Below, piece by piece: positions 1-7,591 of a DNA stretch of 64,000 bases (its first letter is position 1; each line of letters starts with the position of its first letter). The notes under the pieces are model-generated. The model was given only the letters and a program-made list of their open reading frames with translations. It did not search any database and was not told where the DNA came from. The position numbers were made by a program, and so were the translations under genes. The DNA is from Gemmatimonadota bacterium (GTDB taxonomy: Bacteria; Gemmatimonadota; Gemmatimonadetes; Longimicrobiales; Gaopeijiaceae), in contig JAJDUP010000033.1 in assembly GCA_022826565.1 (NCBI GenBank), forward strand, positions 226,845 to 290,844. The letters are read 5' to 3'.

Positions 1-334
1 GGTCGATGGAGACCTCGAGGCCGGCTTCCTCCATCACGCCGGCGGCGTAGTTGCGCCCGGCCAGGTCGTCGTCGCTGTAGGCGAGGCGGGTGGTGCCGCC
101 ATCGGACGTGCCCCCGAAGCGGCGAAGGTCGGCGAGTATCGCGTTGACGCGGCCGCCGTCGACGGTGGGGGGCTGGTGGGCGCGGGCGCTCACCTCCGCG
201 CCCGCGGCCGGCGACGCGGACACCAGCGCCGCTGCCACGGCGGGGGAGGCCTTCACGAAACTCCGGCGCGAGCAGGTCGCGAAGTCCCCTCCGTCCCGCG
301 GCGGTCCTACCCTGCATCCGTGTCGATCGGTCAT
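1..334 (-). CDS. M20-family N-carbamoyl amino acid / allantoate amidohydrolase-like enzyme, N-terminal part
   Basis: Only the first 111 codons are in the window; the gene runs off the left edge. The start is the ATG whose complement lies at 332-334. A twin-arginine signal is visible at about residues 21-45 (SRRSFVK followed by an Ala-rich stretch ending AAGA), so the enzyme is probably exported folded, or the motif is a retained export relic. The following segment, RVNAILADLRRFGGT then TTRLAYSDDDLAGR, matches the N-terminus of the M20 zinc hydrolases that cleave N-carbamoyl amino acids, beta-ureidopropionate or allantoate. The metal ligands lie outside the window, so substrate cannot be told. 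It is transcribed away from the methyltransferase at 456. Confidence 0.75.
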   Translation of the reverse strand, partial: MTDRHGCRVGPPRDGGDFATCSRRSFVKASPAVAAALVSASPAAGAEVSARAHQPPTVDGGRVNAILADLRRFGGTSDGGTTRLAYSDDDLAGRNYAAGVMEEAGLEVSID

Positions 335-455
335 CTTTCAATCATCTTTTCAATTCTGACCCTGAACGATTCCCGGAAGCCTCACTTTTGCCCGAGGACA
401 CCCGGCGCGGACACCACCCCAACCTGCCACCCCAACCTAGAGCGAATTCACGGAA

Positions 456-1157
456 TTGCACGAGGAAGCCTTCGACTTCGACGGCGCCTACGGGGAGGGT
501 TACGAAGCCCTCGCCCGGCGCGTGATCCCCGGTTACGCCACGCTGTTCCCCATGATCGGCGCGCTCATCGACCCCGACCTGCCGCCGCGGGCCCGCGTGC
601 TCGTCGTCGGGTGCGGCACCGGGATCGAACTCGTCACCTTCAAGCGAATCCGTCCCGATCTTCGGTTGCACGGCGTCGATCCCGCCGACCAGATGCTGGA
701 GCTGGCCACGCGCAGGGTGGCCGACGCGGGCCTCTCGGACGGCATCAGCTGCCAGCACGGATACACTTCCGACGTACCGCTCTCGCCGCGCTTCGACGCG
801 GCCACCCTGATCAACGTCCTTCACTTCGTCCCCGACGACGGCGGCAAGGCCGAGCTCATGACCGACATCGCCGCGCGGCTCAAGCCCGGCGGCGTCTTCG
901 TCTTCTTCGACCTCCACGGCAGTCCCGGCTCGGAGGAACACGAGCGCTACATGCCGGCCTGGCGGCGCTACTGGAGGATCCGGGGCATGACCGAGGCGGA
1001 AAGGTCCGAGTTCGCCGAGCGTATTCGACACGGGATTCACTTCGCCACCCCCGAGCGGGTCGTGGAGCTGGCCCGGGACGCCGGCTTCACCCGGCCGCGG
1101 CGGTTCTTCCAGAGCCTTTTGTACGGGGGCTGGACCTTTCGGCGGGCTGGCGCGTGA
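456..1157 (+). CDS. Class I SAM-dependent methyltransferase
   Basis: The 233-residue protein is a single Rossmann methyltransferase domain. Motif I is VLVVGCGTG at residues 48-56, the acidic end of beta-2 is in HGVDPADQM (about 73-81), and a post-motif region FDAATLINVLHFV followed by LKPGGVFVFFDLHG gives the usual beta-4/beta-5 pattern. It would transfer a methyl group from S-adenosylmethionine to an unidentified small molecule in the cytoplasm. The only start-like codon in the open frame is TTG at 456; a stop lies just upstream at 438-440 and no strong ribosome site is visible. It stands alone between the divergent carbamoylase and the M66-like protease. The family is clear but the substrate is not. 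Confidence 0.8.
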   Translation: MHEEAFDFDGAYGEGYEALARRVIPGYATLFPMIGALIDPDLPPRARVLVVGCGTGIELVTFKRIRPDLRLHGVDPADQMLELATRRVADAGLSDGISCQHGYTSDVPLSPRFDAATLINVLHFVPDDGGKAELMTDIAARLKPGGVFVFFDLHGSPGSEEHERYMPAWRRYWRIRGMTEAERSEFAERIRHGIHFATPERVVELARDAGFTRPRRFFQSLLYGGWTFRRAGA

Positions 1158-1208
1158 GTTATCGGTAGGCGAAATGTCCACACGACAGCCGAGGGGGTGC
1201 GGGGGTCG

Positions 1209-3023
1209 ATGAAGAGCTCCCAGGGCACGCTGATGACCGCGATGGCGCTCGCCCTTGCGGCCGCCTGCTCCGACCTCGCCCTCGAGCCCAGCCAGATCCC
1301 GCATTCGATTGCGATCTCCCCCGAGGACGCGCGCGTGAAGGTCGGGGATGCGGGGGAGTTCACCGTCACGGTCTTCGACGAGGACGGGCAGGTCATTCCG
1401 GGGCCGCCGTCGTGGGCGCCGGCCGACTGGGAAGTCGCCGATCCGTCGATGGTCGAGTTCAGCCCGGGCGGCGCCTTCACGGCGCTGGACAACGGCGAGG
1501 CGAGGATCGGCGCCCGCTCGGCGGGGCTGCTCGCGCGCACCACGCTACTGATCAGCCCGGGCAGCGTGCGGCTGACGGCGCCCGCCATGTACCTCAACCA
1601 GGTGGCCCAGCGCCTCGATGGCACCGTCCCGCTGATCGCCGGGCGCGACGCTCTCCTGCGCGTGTTCGTTACGGGCGACGAAGTCAGCTACTACGAACCC
1701 CGGGCCTACGCCGATTTCCTGCGCGATGGAGAGGTGATCCACACGGCCGCCATGGGTCCGCCCCACGTGATTCCCGACGCGGTGACCGAGAAGTGGCGCC
1801 TGCAGTCATTCAACGCCGAGATCCCCGGTGAGGTGATCCAGCCCGGGGTCGAGCTGTTCGTCGAAATGGATCCCGACGGGGTGGTGCCCCTGAAGTCCGG
1901 CAGCCAGGCCAGGATTCCCGCGGAGGGCGCGCTCGAGCTCAACGTGATCGAGCTGCCCGTTCACTTCCAGACGCTGGTGCCCGTGATCGGTGAGACCGAT
2001 CCCCGCGAACAGATCCGCATCTGGGCGCAGGACCTGACCGCAGGGCATGAGTGGCTCCAGTTTGCCCGCAGCGTGCTCCCGATCGGAGACATGCACCTCA
2101 CAGTGCACGATCCCTTTTACACCTCGGTCGACCTGGGCACCTTCGACGGCTGGTTGCAGCTCATCAGCGACATCAGGACCTTGCGGACCATTGAGAACGG
2201 CAGGGGCTACTACTATGGCGCCTTCCATCGTGCCAACCTCACCGGGATCGTCGGGCTGGGGTACATCGGCTGGCCGGTCAGCATAGGGCTGAGTCAGGAC
2301 GAGACCTTCGCCCACGAAGTGGGGCACAACATGAGCCTCCGCCATGCCCCCTGTGGGAACGTGGCGGGACCGGACCCGAGATTCCCTTACAAGGACGGCA
2401 GCGCCGGGGTCTGGGGATACGATCCGGCGTCGGGCGGAATCATCGATCCCGATCAGTACAAGGACCTGATGGGGTATTGCGATCCGAGCTGGGTCAGCGA
2501 CTACAGCTTCACGAAGGCGCTCGACTACCGGATCTGGACCGAGATCGGAAGGGGCGGAGTGGATCCGGCGGATGAGCGGCCGCCCGAGCAGACGCTCCTG
2601 CTGCGTGGAAGGGCGGTGAACGGGGAACTGATGCTCGAGCCCGCCTTCCTGGTCGAGACGCGGCCCGTCCTGCCGGAGGGGGACGGCCCGTACCGTCTGG
2701 AGGGGTTCGGTTCCGGCGGTCGGGTCGTCTTCTCGTTAGACTTCACGCCGACGCCGCTGGAGTTCGGCGGTGGGGACTTTCTCTTCGCCCTGCCCTATGA
2801 CGCGGAGTCGGACGGTACGCTGGAGCGCGTGGTCGTGTCGGGACCCGAAGGCGAGTTTGCGTTGGGCCCGTCCAGCACCAGCCCGATGGCGATCATCATC
2901 AACCGCGACAACGGGCAGGTGCGCGCCATCCTGCGGGACTGGAACGGCGGCCTCGGTCTTGTGGATGGGAACACGGAGATCTTGGTCAGCGACGGGTTGC
3001 CGGACGAATGTCAGTGCGGGTGA
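1209..3023 (+). CDS. Secreted M66-like (metzincin) zinc metallopeptidase with N-terminal Ig-like domain
   Basis: The protein begins with a signal peptide, probably a lipoprotein signal (LALAAACSD), followed by a BIG-type Ig-like domain (about residues 25-110, IAISPEDARVKVGD). The catalytic zinc motif is HEVGHNMSLRH at residues 369-379, which is the HExxHxxxxxH pattern of metzincins; a Met-turn-like DLMGYC follows at about 419-424. The closest family resemblance I can name is M66 (StcE-like). Ser replaces the usual Gly before the third His. ATG at 1209 is preferred to GTG at 1197 because it has a G-rich site about 7 nt upstream and gives a clean signal peptide. The 3' end overlaps the convergent vapC gene by 38 bp. 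Its likely role is extracellular degradation of protein or glycoprotein. Confidence 0.8.
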   Translation: MKSSQGTLMTAMALALAAACSDLALEPSQIPHSIAISPEDARVKVGDAGEFTVTVFDEDGQVIPGPPSWAPADWEVADPSMVEFSPGGAFTALDNGEARIGARSAGLLARTTLLISPGSVRLTAPAMYLNQVAQRLDGTVPLIAGRDALLRVFVTGDEVSYYEPRAYADFLRDGEVIHTAAMGPPHVIPDAVTEKWRLQSFNAEIPGEVIQPGVELFVEMDPDGVVPLKSGSQARIPAEGALELNVIELPVHFQTLVPVIGETDPREQIRIWAQDLTAGHEWLQFARSVLPIGDMHLTVHDPFYTSVDLGTFDGWLQLISDIRTLRTIENGRGYYYGAFHRANLTGIVGLGYIGWPVSIGLSQDETFAHEVGHNMSLRHAPCGNVAGPDPRFPYKDGSAGVWGYDPASGGIIDPDQYKDLMGYCDPSWVSDYSFTKALDYRIWTEIGRGGVDPADERPPEQTLLLRGRAVNGELMLEPAFLVETRPVLPEGDGPYRLEGFGSGGRVVFSLDFTPTPLEFGGGDFLFALPYDAESDGTLERVVVSGPEGEFALGPSSTSPMAIIINRDNGQVRAILRDWNGGLGLVDGNTEILVSDGLPDECQCG

Positions 3024-3381
3024 AGTCGTCGCCCTTGTACAGCAGTGATTCACCTGACACCCGGGCGAGCGCGTACGCAAAACAATCTCCGAAGTTCAGG
3101 CCCGCCGGATGCCTTCCCTTGCCGAAGCGGCGCCATGCGTGCCGGGCGGCCGTGAGCTGCTCGACCGTGACCGGAACCGGCTCGATTCCGGCATGTTCGA
3201 GAAACGCGTCGAGTTCGCTACCCGCTTCCGCTCCCCCTCGACTCTCGACCACGATCGATGCCTCCAACATGTTTGCGACAGACATGCGGCACGGCGACGC
3301 CGTCAGGATTGCGGCCTGATACCGCTCCGCATCGGGTTCCCGGTTCAGAATCGCCAATATCGCCGAACTGTCGACAATCAC
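2986..3381 (-). CDS. vapC: PIN-domain ribonuclease toxin VapC
   Basis: This 131-residue PIN protein has all the acidic residues of the Mg-dependent nuclease centre: Asp4 (MIVDSSAI), Glu40 (ANMLEAS), Asp99 (NFGDCFAYA) and Asp118/119 (KGDDFTRTDI). VapC toxins cut RNA, often initiator tRNA or rRNA loops; the target here is unknown. It begins with ATG inside the last codons of vapB (ATGA overlap), the classic arrangement for a translationally coupled type II toxin-antitoxin pair. Its end overlaps the convergent protease gene by 38 bp. Confidence 0.9.
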   Translation of the reverse strand: MIVDSSAILAILNREPDAERYQAAILTASPCRMSVANMLEASIVVESRGGAEAGSELDAFLEHAGIEPVPVTVEQLTAARHAWRRFGKGRHPAGLNFGDCFAYALARVSGESLLYKGDDFTRTDIRPATRR

Positions 3382-3635
3382 TTGGGTAGACCCTGTTCGT
3401 CGTAGAGCATGTCCCCGTGCTCCACGGCCGACGGTCCCGGTCCCATCAGCCTGGCGCAGCGTTCGGCGATGGCACGCAGTTCCCGGGCACGGGTCTCAGC
3501 GCTGCGTATTCTGTTTTCGCGTTCGAGGCGTTCCCGCAGCGCCACGGTGATCGCACCGGTCTTTGTCTCGCCGGTCAGCCGAGACAGACGGTCGGCAAGG
3601 CGGCACGTCTCGGCATTCTTGATATTGAGGCTCAT
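3378..3635 (-). CDS. vapB: VapB-type antitoxin (Rv0623/PSK family)
   Basis: The 85-residue protein starts MSLNIKNAETCRLADRLSRL and continues TGETKTGAITVALRERLER, the pattern of the small VapB antitoxins with a ribbon-helix-helix-like DNA-binding N-terminus. The acidic, Met/Gly-rich C-terminus (GPGPSAVEHGDMLYDEQGLPK) is the part expected to occupy the VapC active site. It overlaps vapC by 4 bp. A perfect inverted repeat over a promoter lies 24-53 bp upstream, consistent with autorepression by the VapBC complex. Confidence 0.88.
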   Translation of the reverse strand: MSLNIKNAETCRLADRLSRLTGETKTGAITVALRERLERENRIRSAETRARELRAIAERCARLMGPGPSAVEHGDMLYDEQGLPK

Positions 3636-3658
3636 GGCTTACCCTGGGCAGATGGTTG

Positions 3659-3712
3659 ATGGTAGACAGGCCGAGTCGCATCTACCATACCCACGGTCGG
3701 GACCGAATGCAA
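3659..3712 (-). promoter_or_regulatory. vapBC promoter with perfect inverted-repeat operator
   Basis: On the minus strand TTGCAT (3707-3712) and TATGGT (3684-3689) are spaced by 17 nt, a plausible although weak sigma-70 promoter. Overlapping the -10 is a perfect 8-bp inverted repeat, ATGGTAGA at 3659-3666 and TCTACCAT at 3681-3688, separated by 14 nt, so half-sites are 22 bp apart centre to centre (two helical turns). This is the geometry expected for a dimer-of-dimers VapB repressor. Confidence 0.6.
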
Positions 3713-3758
3713 TCAGCAATCCAATCCCAAAGTCGACCGTGCCCGCTCTCTTGCAACG

Positions 3759-6140
3759 TCACCTCCCCGGCCCCGTGATCCTGTACTGGTCCGGTGGGAT
3801 CTCACCCCGCAGGTGCTCGATGAAGTAGTCCCAGGTGCGGCGCACGACGTACGGCTCACTCGAGTAGCCGTGGTTGCGGTTGGGCAGCACGAACATGTCG
3901 AAGTCCTTGTTGTGGCGGATGAGTTCGTCGATCACGCGCACGGTCATGTTGGGGTGGACGTTGTCGTCGAGGGTGCCGTAGTGGAGCAGGAGCTTGCCCT
4001 TGAGGTTCGCGGCGATGTTCTGGTTTGCCTGGCTGTCGAAGCTGTCGGTGCCGTCGGCGTTCTCGACGAGCAGGCCCTGGTACTTCTCGCCCCAGGGGAA
4101 GTGATAGCCGCGGTTGTCGTGGTTGCCGGCACCCGAGACCGCCACCTTGAAGAAGTCGGGCCAGCGGAGAATGGCGTCGGTCGATGAGAAGCCGCCGCCC
4201 GAGTGGCCGAAGATGCCCACGCGGTCGAGGTCCATCTGGGGGTAGCGGCCCGCGAGTTCCTTGAGGGCGGAGATGTGATCGGGGATGCCGTTGTCGCCCA
4301 TGTTGCCGTAGTAGGCGTCGTGGAAGGCCTTGGAGCGCAGCGGCGTGCCGAAGGCGTCGACGGCGAAGACGATGAAGCCGAGTTCCGCGAGCGCGCGCCC
4401 GTTGCCGCGGCCGGGGGCGGAGAAGTCGTAGCGGGTGACGGCGCCGATCTGCGGACCCGGGTAGATGTAGTCGACGACGGGGTAGCTCTCGTCGGGGTCG
4501 AAGTCGGAGGGGAACCAGAGGAGGCCGTAGACGTTGGTGGTGCCGTCGCGCCCCTTGGCCTCGAAGGGGACGGGCGGGATCCAGCCTGCGTCCTCGAGCC
4601 GGGTGATGTCGGCGGTCTCGATGGTCTGGACGACGCGGCCGTCGCGCCCGCGGACGACTGCGGTGGGGGCCATCTCGGGGGTCGAGAATTGGTCGACGAA
4701 GTATTGGCCGGACGGGGTGGGAGTGATCTGGTGGACGGCGTCCTCCGAGCTCAGGAGCTGCAGGCCGGATCCGTCCAGTCCGATACGGTAGAGGTGGAGG
4801 TGGTAGGGGTGCCGTCCCTCCTCCCGGCCTACTGCCGTGAAGTAGACGGTGCGCGAGGCCTCGTCCACTTGCAGGAGCTGCGCGACCAGCCAGGGGCCGG
4901 ACGTGACCTGGTTCTTGAGGTTCCCGTCGCCGTCGTAGAGGTAGAGGTGCCCGAATCCGTCCCGCTCCGACCACCAGAGGAACTCGGAGCCGTTGCCGAG
5001 CACCTGCCAGGCGGGCGGGAACGAGGTGAAGTTGTTGAGTTCGACATAGGTCGGCCCGGTCTCTTCGAGGAGCTCGGTCGCGCTGCCGGTGGCGGCGTCC
5101 ACGCGGAAGAGCCTGTAGCTCTTGAAGTCGCGGCTGCGGTGGGTGTAGAAGACCTGGCTGCCGTCCGCGGTCCACTGCACGTCGGCGTAGCTGGTGTCGC
5201 CGCGGGCGAAGTTGCCCGGCTGGGGCTCGATGTCGGCGCGGACCGAGGTGCCGGCCTCGACGTCGAGGATCCACAGTTCTGACGTGGGGATGATGGAGTC
5301 GCCCGGGAGCGCGTAGGCCCACGAGTGCAGGATCGGGCGCCCGTCGGCTGCCTCGAGGAGGTGGAAGCGCTCGACCTCGCGCTCGTCGTAGCGGTGGGTG
5401 ACGATGCGGCGCGAGTCCGGCGACCACTGCATGACCGGCGAGCGCTCGCGATTGGCGCGGCGGCTGGTGATCTCCTGGCAGCAGCCCTCCGGGATCGCAC
5501 CGTAGCCGAAGTCGGTCTCACCGTCGCGGGTGAGCTGGGTCTCCGCGCCGCTGGCCGCGTCCCGCACCCACAGGTTCTCGTTGCGGGCGAAGGCGATCCA
5601 GCGGCCGTCGGGCGAGGGGCGGTCGGCGTCGGAGGGCGCGGTGGCGTTGGTCGGTCCGGCGCAGTTGTAGGCGCCGATGTCGCAGGTCCACTGGACGGAG
5701 TCGGCGACCTGGAAGCGGATGGCGCCCGTGCCGTTCACGAAGTCGAAGGTCTCGAAGGGGAGGTCGCGGCCCTCGTAGGCGGTGTCGGCGGCCATCGAGA
5801 GGGCGGCCGCGAGGCGGGCGTGGTCGAAGGCGGGGCGGCGGGTGGAGGCGGCCGGGTCGACGACGACGAATTCGTGGCCGGATCCGGTGCGGCTGCGGAA
5901 CCAGAAACGGTCGCCGTCGAAGAACTCGGGCACGACCTGGTCGCCGGAGACCAGATTGGCGGCATTCCAGGGGAGGAACTGCTCGGCGCGGGCGTAGTCG
6001 CTCTCGGCGACCTGCTGGGCGGCAGCTGCGCGGGTCACCGGGCCGGGCGGGAAAGCGGCGGGGGCCGGAAGGTGGGAGGCCGCGGCGAGCAGGGCCAGGG
6101 CGGCGGCGGTGCGTGCTGGCGAGCGAAGCAGTGTCGGCAT
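3759..6140 (-). CDS. Secreted S9B dipeptidyl-peptidase IV-like prolyl oligopeptidase
   Basis: The 793-residue protein has a signal peptide, then a DPP IV N-terminal beta-propeller (about residues 60-540, with repeated WSPDSRRI and WTADGSQV strands), then an alpha/beta-hydrolase domain. The catalytic triad is readable: Ser647 in GHSGGG, Asp725 in GTLDDNVHP and His757 in NRNHGYSS. It should remove dipeptides from the N-terminus of peptides, usually after Pro or Ala. The coding frame stays open a further 92 codons upstream, but ATG at 6140 is chosen because it is followed by a proper signal peptide and preceded by GAGG. It is divergent from the amidohydrolase at 6307. Confidence 0.9.
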   Translation of the reverse strand: MPTLLRSPARTAAALALLAAASHLPAPAAFPPGPVTRAAAAQQVAESDYARAEQFLPWNAANLVSGDQVVPEFFDGDRFWFRSRTGSGHEFVVVDPAASTRRPAFDHARLAAALSMAADTAYEGRDLPFETFDFVNGTGAIRFQVADSVQWTCDIGAYNCAGPTNATAPSDADRPSPDGRWIAFARNENLWVRDAASGAETQLTRDGETDFGYGAIPEGCCQEITSRRANRERSPVMQWSPDSRRIVTHRYDEREVERFHLLEAADGRPILHSWAYALPGDSIIPTSELWILDVEAGTSVRADIEPQPGNFARGDTSYADVQWTADGSQVFYTHRSRDFKSYRLFRVDAATGSATELLEETGPTYVELNNFTSFPPAWQVLGNGSEFLWWSERDGFGHLYLYDGDGNLKNQVTSGPWLVAQLLQVDEASRTVYFTAVGREEGRHPYHLHLYRIGLDGSGLQLLSSEDAVHQITPTPSGQYFVDQFSTPEMAPTAVVRGRDGRVVQTIETADITRLEDAGWIPPVPFEAKGRDGTTNVYGLLWFPSDFDPDESYPVVDYIYPGPQIGAVTRYDFSAPGRGNGRALAELGFIVFAVDAFGTPLRSKAFHDAYYGNMGDNGIPDHISALKELAGRYPQMDLDRVGIFGHSGGGFSSTDAILRWPDFFKVAVSGAGNHDNRGYHFPWGEKYQGLLVENADGTDSFDSQANQNIAANLKGKLLLHYGTLDDNVHPNMTVRVIDELIRHNKDFDMFVLPNRNHGYSSEPYVVRRTWDYFIEHLRGEIPPDQYRITGPGR

Positions 6141-6306
6141 GGAGACCTCGGGATTGGCTGTGGCAGTGTGGCTGGCGGCGGTGCGTGGGGTGGAAGACCA
6201 CTCGCGCCGCCCATATACTGGCCCTGTGCGGGGCCCGCAGCCAGACCCGTCCCGGCGCCGCTGCTGGCCCGCCGCCACGTACCCCTTGATCTGCGAGGCC
6301 TTGGTC

Positions 6307-7590
6307 ATGTCCCGATTCAGCAACGCTTCACTCGCTGCGGCGGGTTGCACAGCCATTCTCACCGTGTCCGTCCTGCTCGGAGCGTGCACTCCCGGGGCCG
6401 ATGCGCCCGGGTCCACGGCAGTCGCCTACGAGGGCGCGCGGGTGATCGTGGGCGACGGAAGCGTGATCGAGGACGCGGTTTTCGTCGTGGACGGGGGCCA
6501 GATCGCCGCGGTCGGCGCGGCGGGCGATATCGAGGTTCCCGACGGCGCCGCTCGCATGGACCTGTCCAGCAAGACGGTGATGCCCGCGGTCGTGAACGCG
6601 CACCTCCATCTGGTCCTGGAGCGGGACGCGCGGACCGAACAGCTGCAGCACATGGCGTACTACGGACAGTCCCTGGTGCTGAGCCTCGGGCTCGACGAAG
6701 GAGACGCGGCATTCGCGATGCGCGACGAGGTCGTGCCGGACGGTGCGCGGTCGCAGATAGCGGGCCGCGGGATCACGTCGCCCGAGCCCGGCCGCAGCGA
6801 GGTGCCGCACTGGGTGACGACCGAGGAGGAGGCGCGCGCGGCGGTGCAGGAGCTGGCCACGCAGCAGGTCGACATCGTCAAGATCTGGGTGGACGACCGC
6901 GGCGGGCAGTACGAGCGGTTGTCGCCCGAGCTCTACGGCGCCGTCATCGACGAGGCGCACGCCAACGGGCTGCGCGTGGCGGCCCACGTCTTCCGCCTCG
7001 AGGACGCCAAGGGGCTGCTCCGGGCCGGCGTCGACGCCTTCGCCCACGGGATCCGCGACATGGACATCGACGACGAGCTGGTCGAACTGTGGCAGGAGCG
7101 GCCGGATGTCGTGCTGATCCCCAACCTGCCCGGCCCCGGCGTGGCCGAGGACTTCGGATGGCTCTCGGGAACCGTGTCCGCGGACCGGATCGCCGAGATG
7201 AACGCCGGCTCCACCGACCGGCCCGAGGCGCAGGAGTTCTTCGGCATCCAGGCGCGCAACATGGTCCGCCTGAGCGAAGAGGGCTTCACGATCTCATTCG
7301 GGACCGACGGCGGCTCGCCGTGGGCAGTGCACCAGGAGCTGGCCGACATGGTGCGCGCGGGAATGTCGCCCGGCGACGTGATCGTGGCGGCCACCGGGAC
7401 TTCGGCGGAGTTCATGGGCGCCGACGACCTGGGCACGATCGAGGCGGGCAAGAGCGCCGACTTCATCGTGCTGGACGCGAACCCGCTCGACGACATCACC
7501 AACACGCGGGCGATCAGCGCGGTGTACCTGCGCGGAGCGGCCGTGGATCGCGAGGGATTCGGGGCGCGGCTGCTGGCGGAGGGGCAGTAG
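6307..7590 (+). CDS. Amidohydrolase-family lipoprotein (imidazolonepropionase-like)
   Basis: The signal sequence ends in a lipobox (SVLLGAC), so the 427-residue protein is probably membrane-anchored in the periplasm. The metal-binding pattern of the amidohydrolase superfamily is present: HLH in NAHLHL, a Lys in VDIVKIWVDD that could be the bridging residue, His in VAAHVF and DAFAHGI, and the Asp of SFGTDGG. The C-terminus GKSADFIVLDANPLDDI closes the small beta domain. Such enzymes hydrolyse amide or cyclic-amide bonds, including cyclic dipeptides and prolidase-type substrates. It is followed immediately by an S9 peptidase gene, suggesting joint action on peptides. Confidence 0.85.
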   Translation: MSRFSNASLAAAGCTAILTVSVLLGACTPGADAPGSTAVAYEGARVIVGDGSVIEDAVFVVDGGQIAAVGAAGDIEVPDGAARMDLSSKTVMPAVVNAHLHLVLERDARTEQLQHMAYYGQSLVLSLGLDEGDAAFAMRDEVVPDGARSQIAGRGITSPEPGRSEVPHWVTTEEEARAAVQELATQQVDIVKIWVDDRGGQYERLSPELYGAVIDEAHANGLRVAAHVFRLEDAKGLLRAGVDAFAHGIRDMDIDDELVELWQERPDVVLIPNLPGPGVAEDFGWLSGTVSADRIAEMNAGSTDRPEAQEFFGIQARNMVRLSEEGFTISFGTDGGSPWAVHQELADMVRAGMSPGDVIVAATGTSAEFMGADDLGTIEAGKSADFIVLDANPLDDITNTRAISAVYLRGAAVDREGFGARLLAEGQ

Positions 7591-7591
7591 G

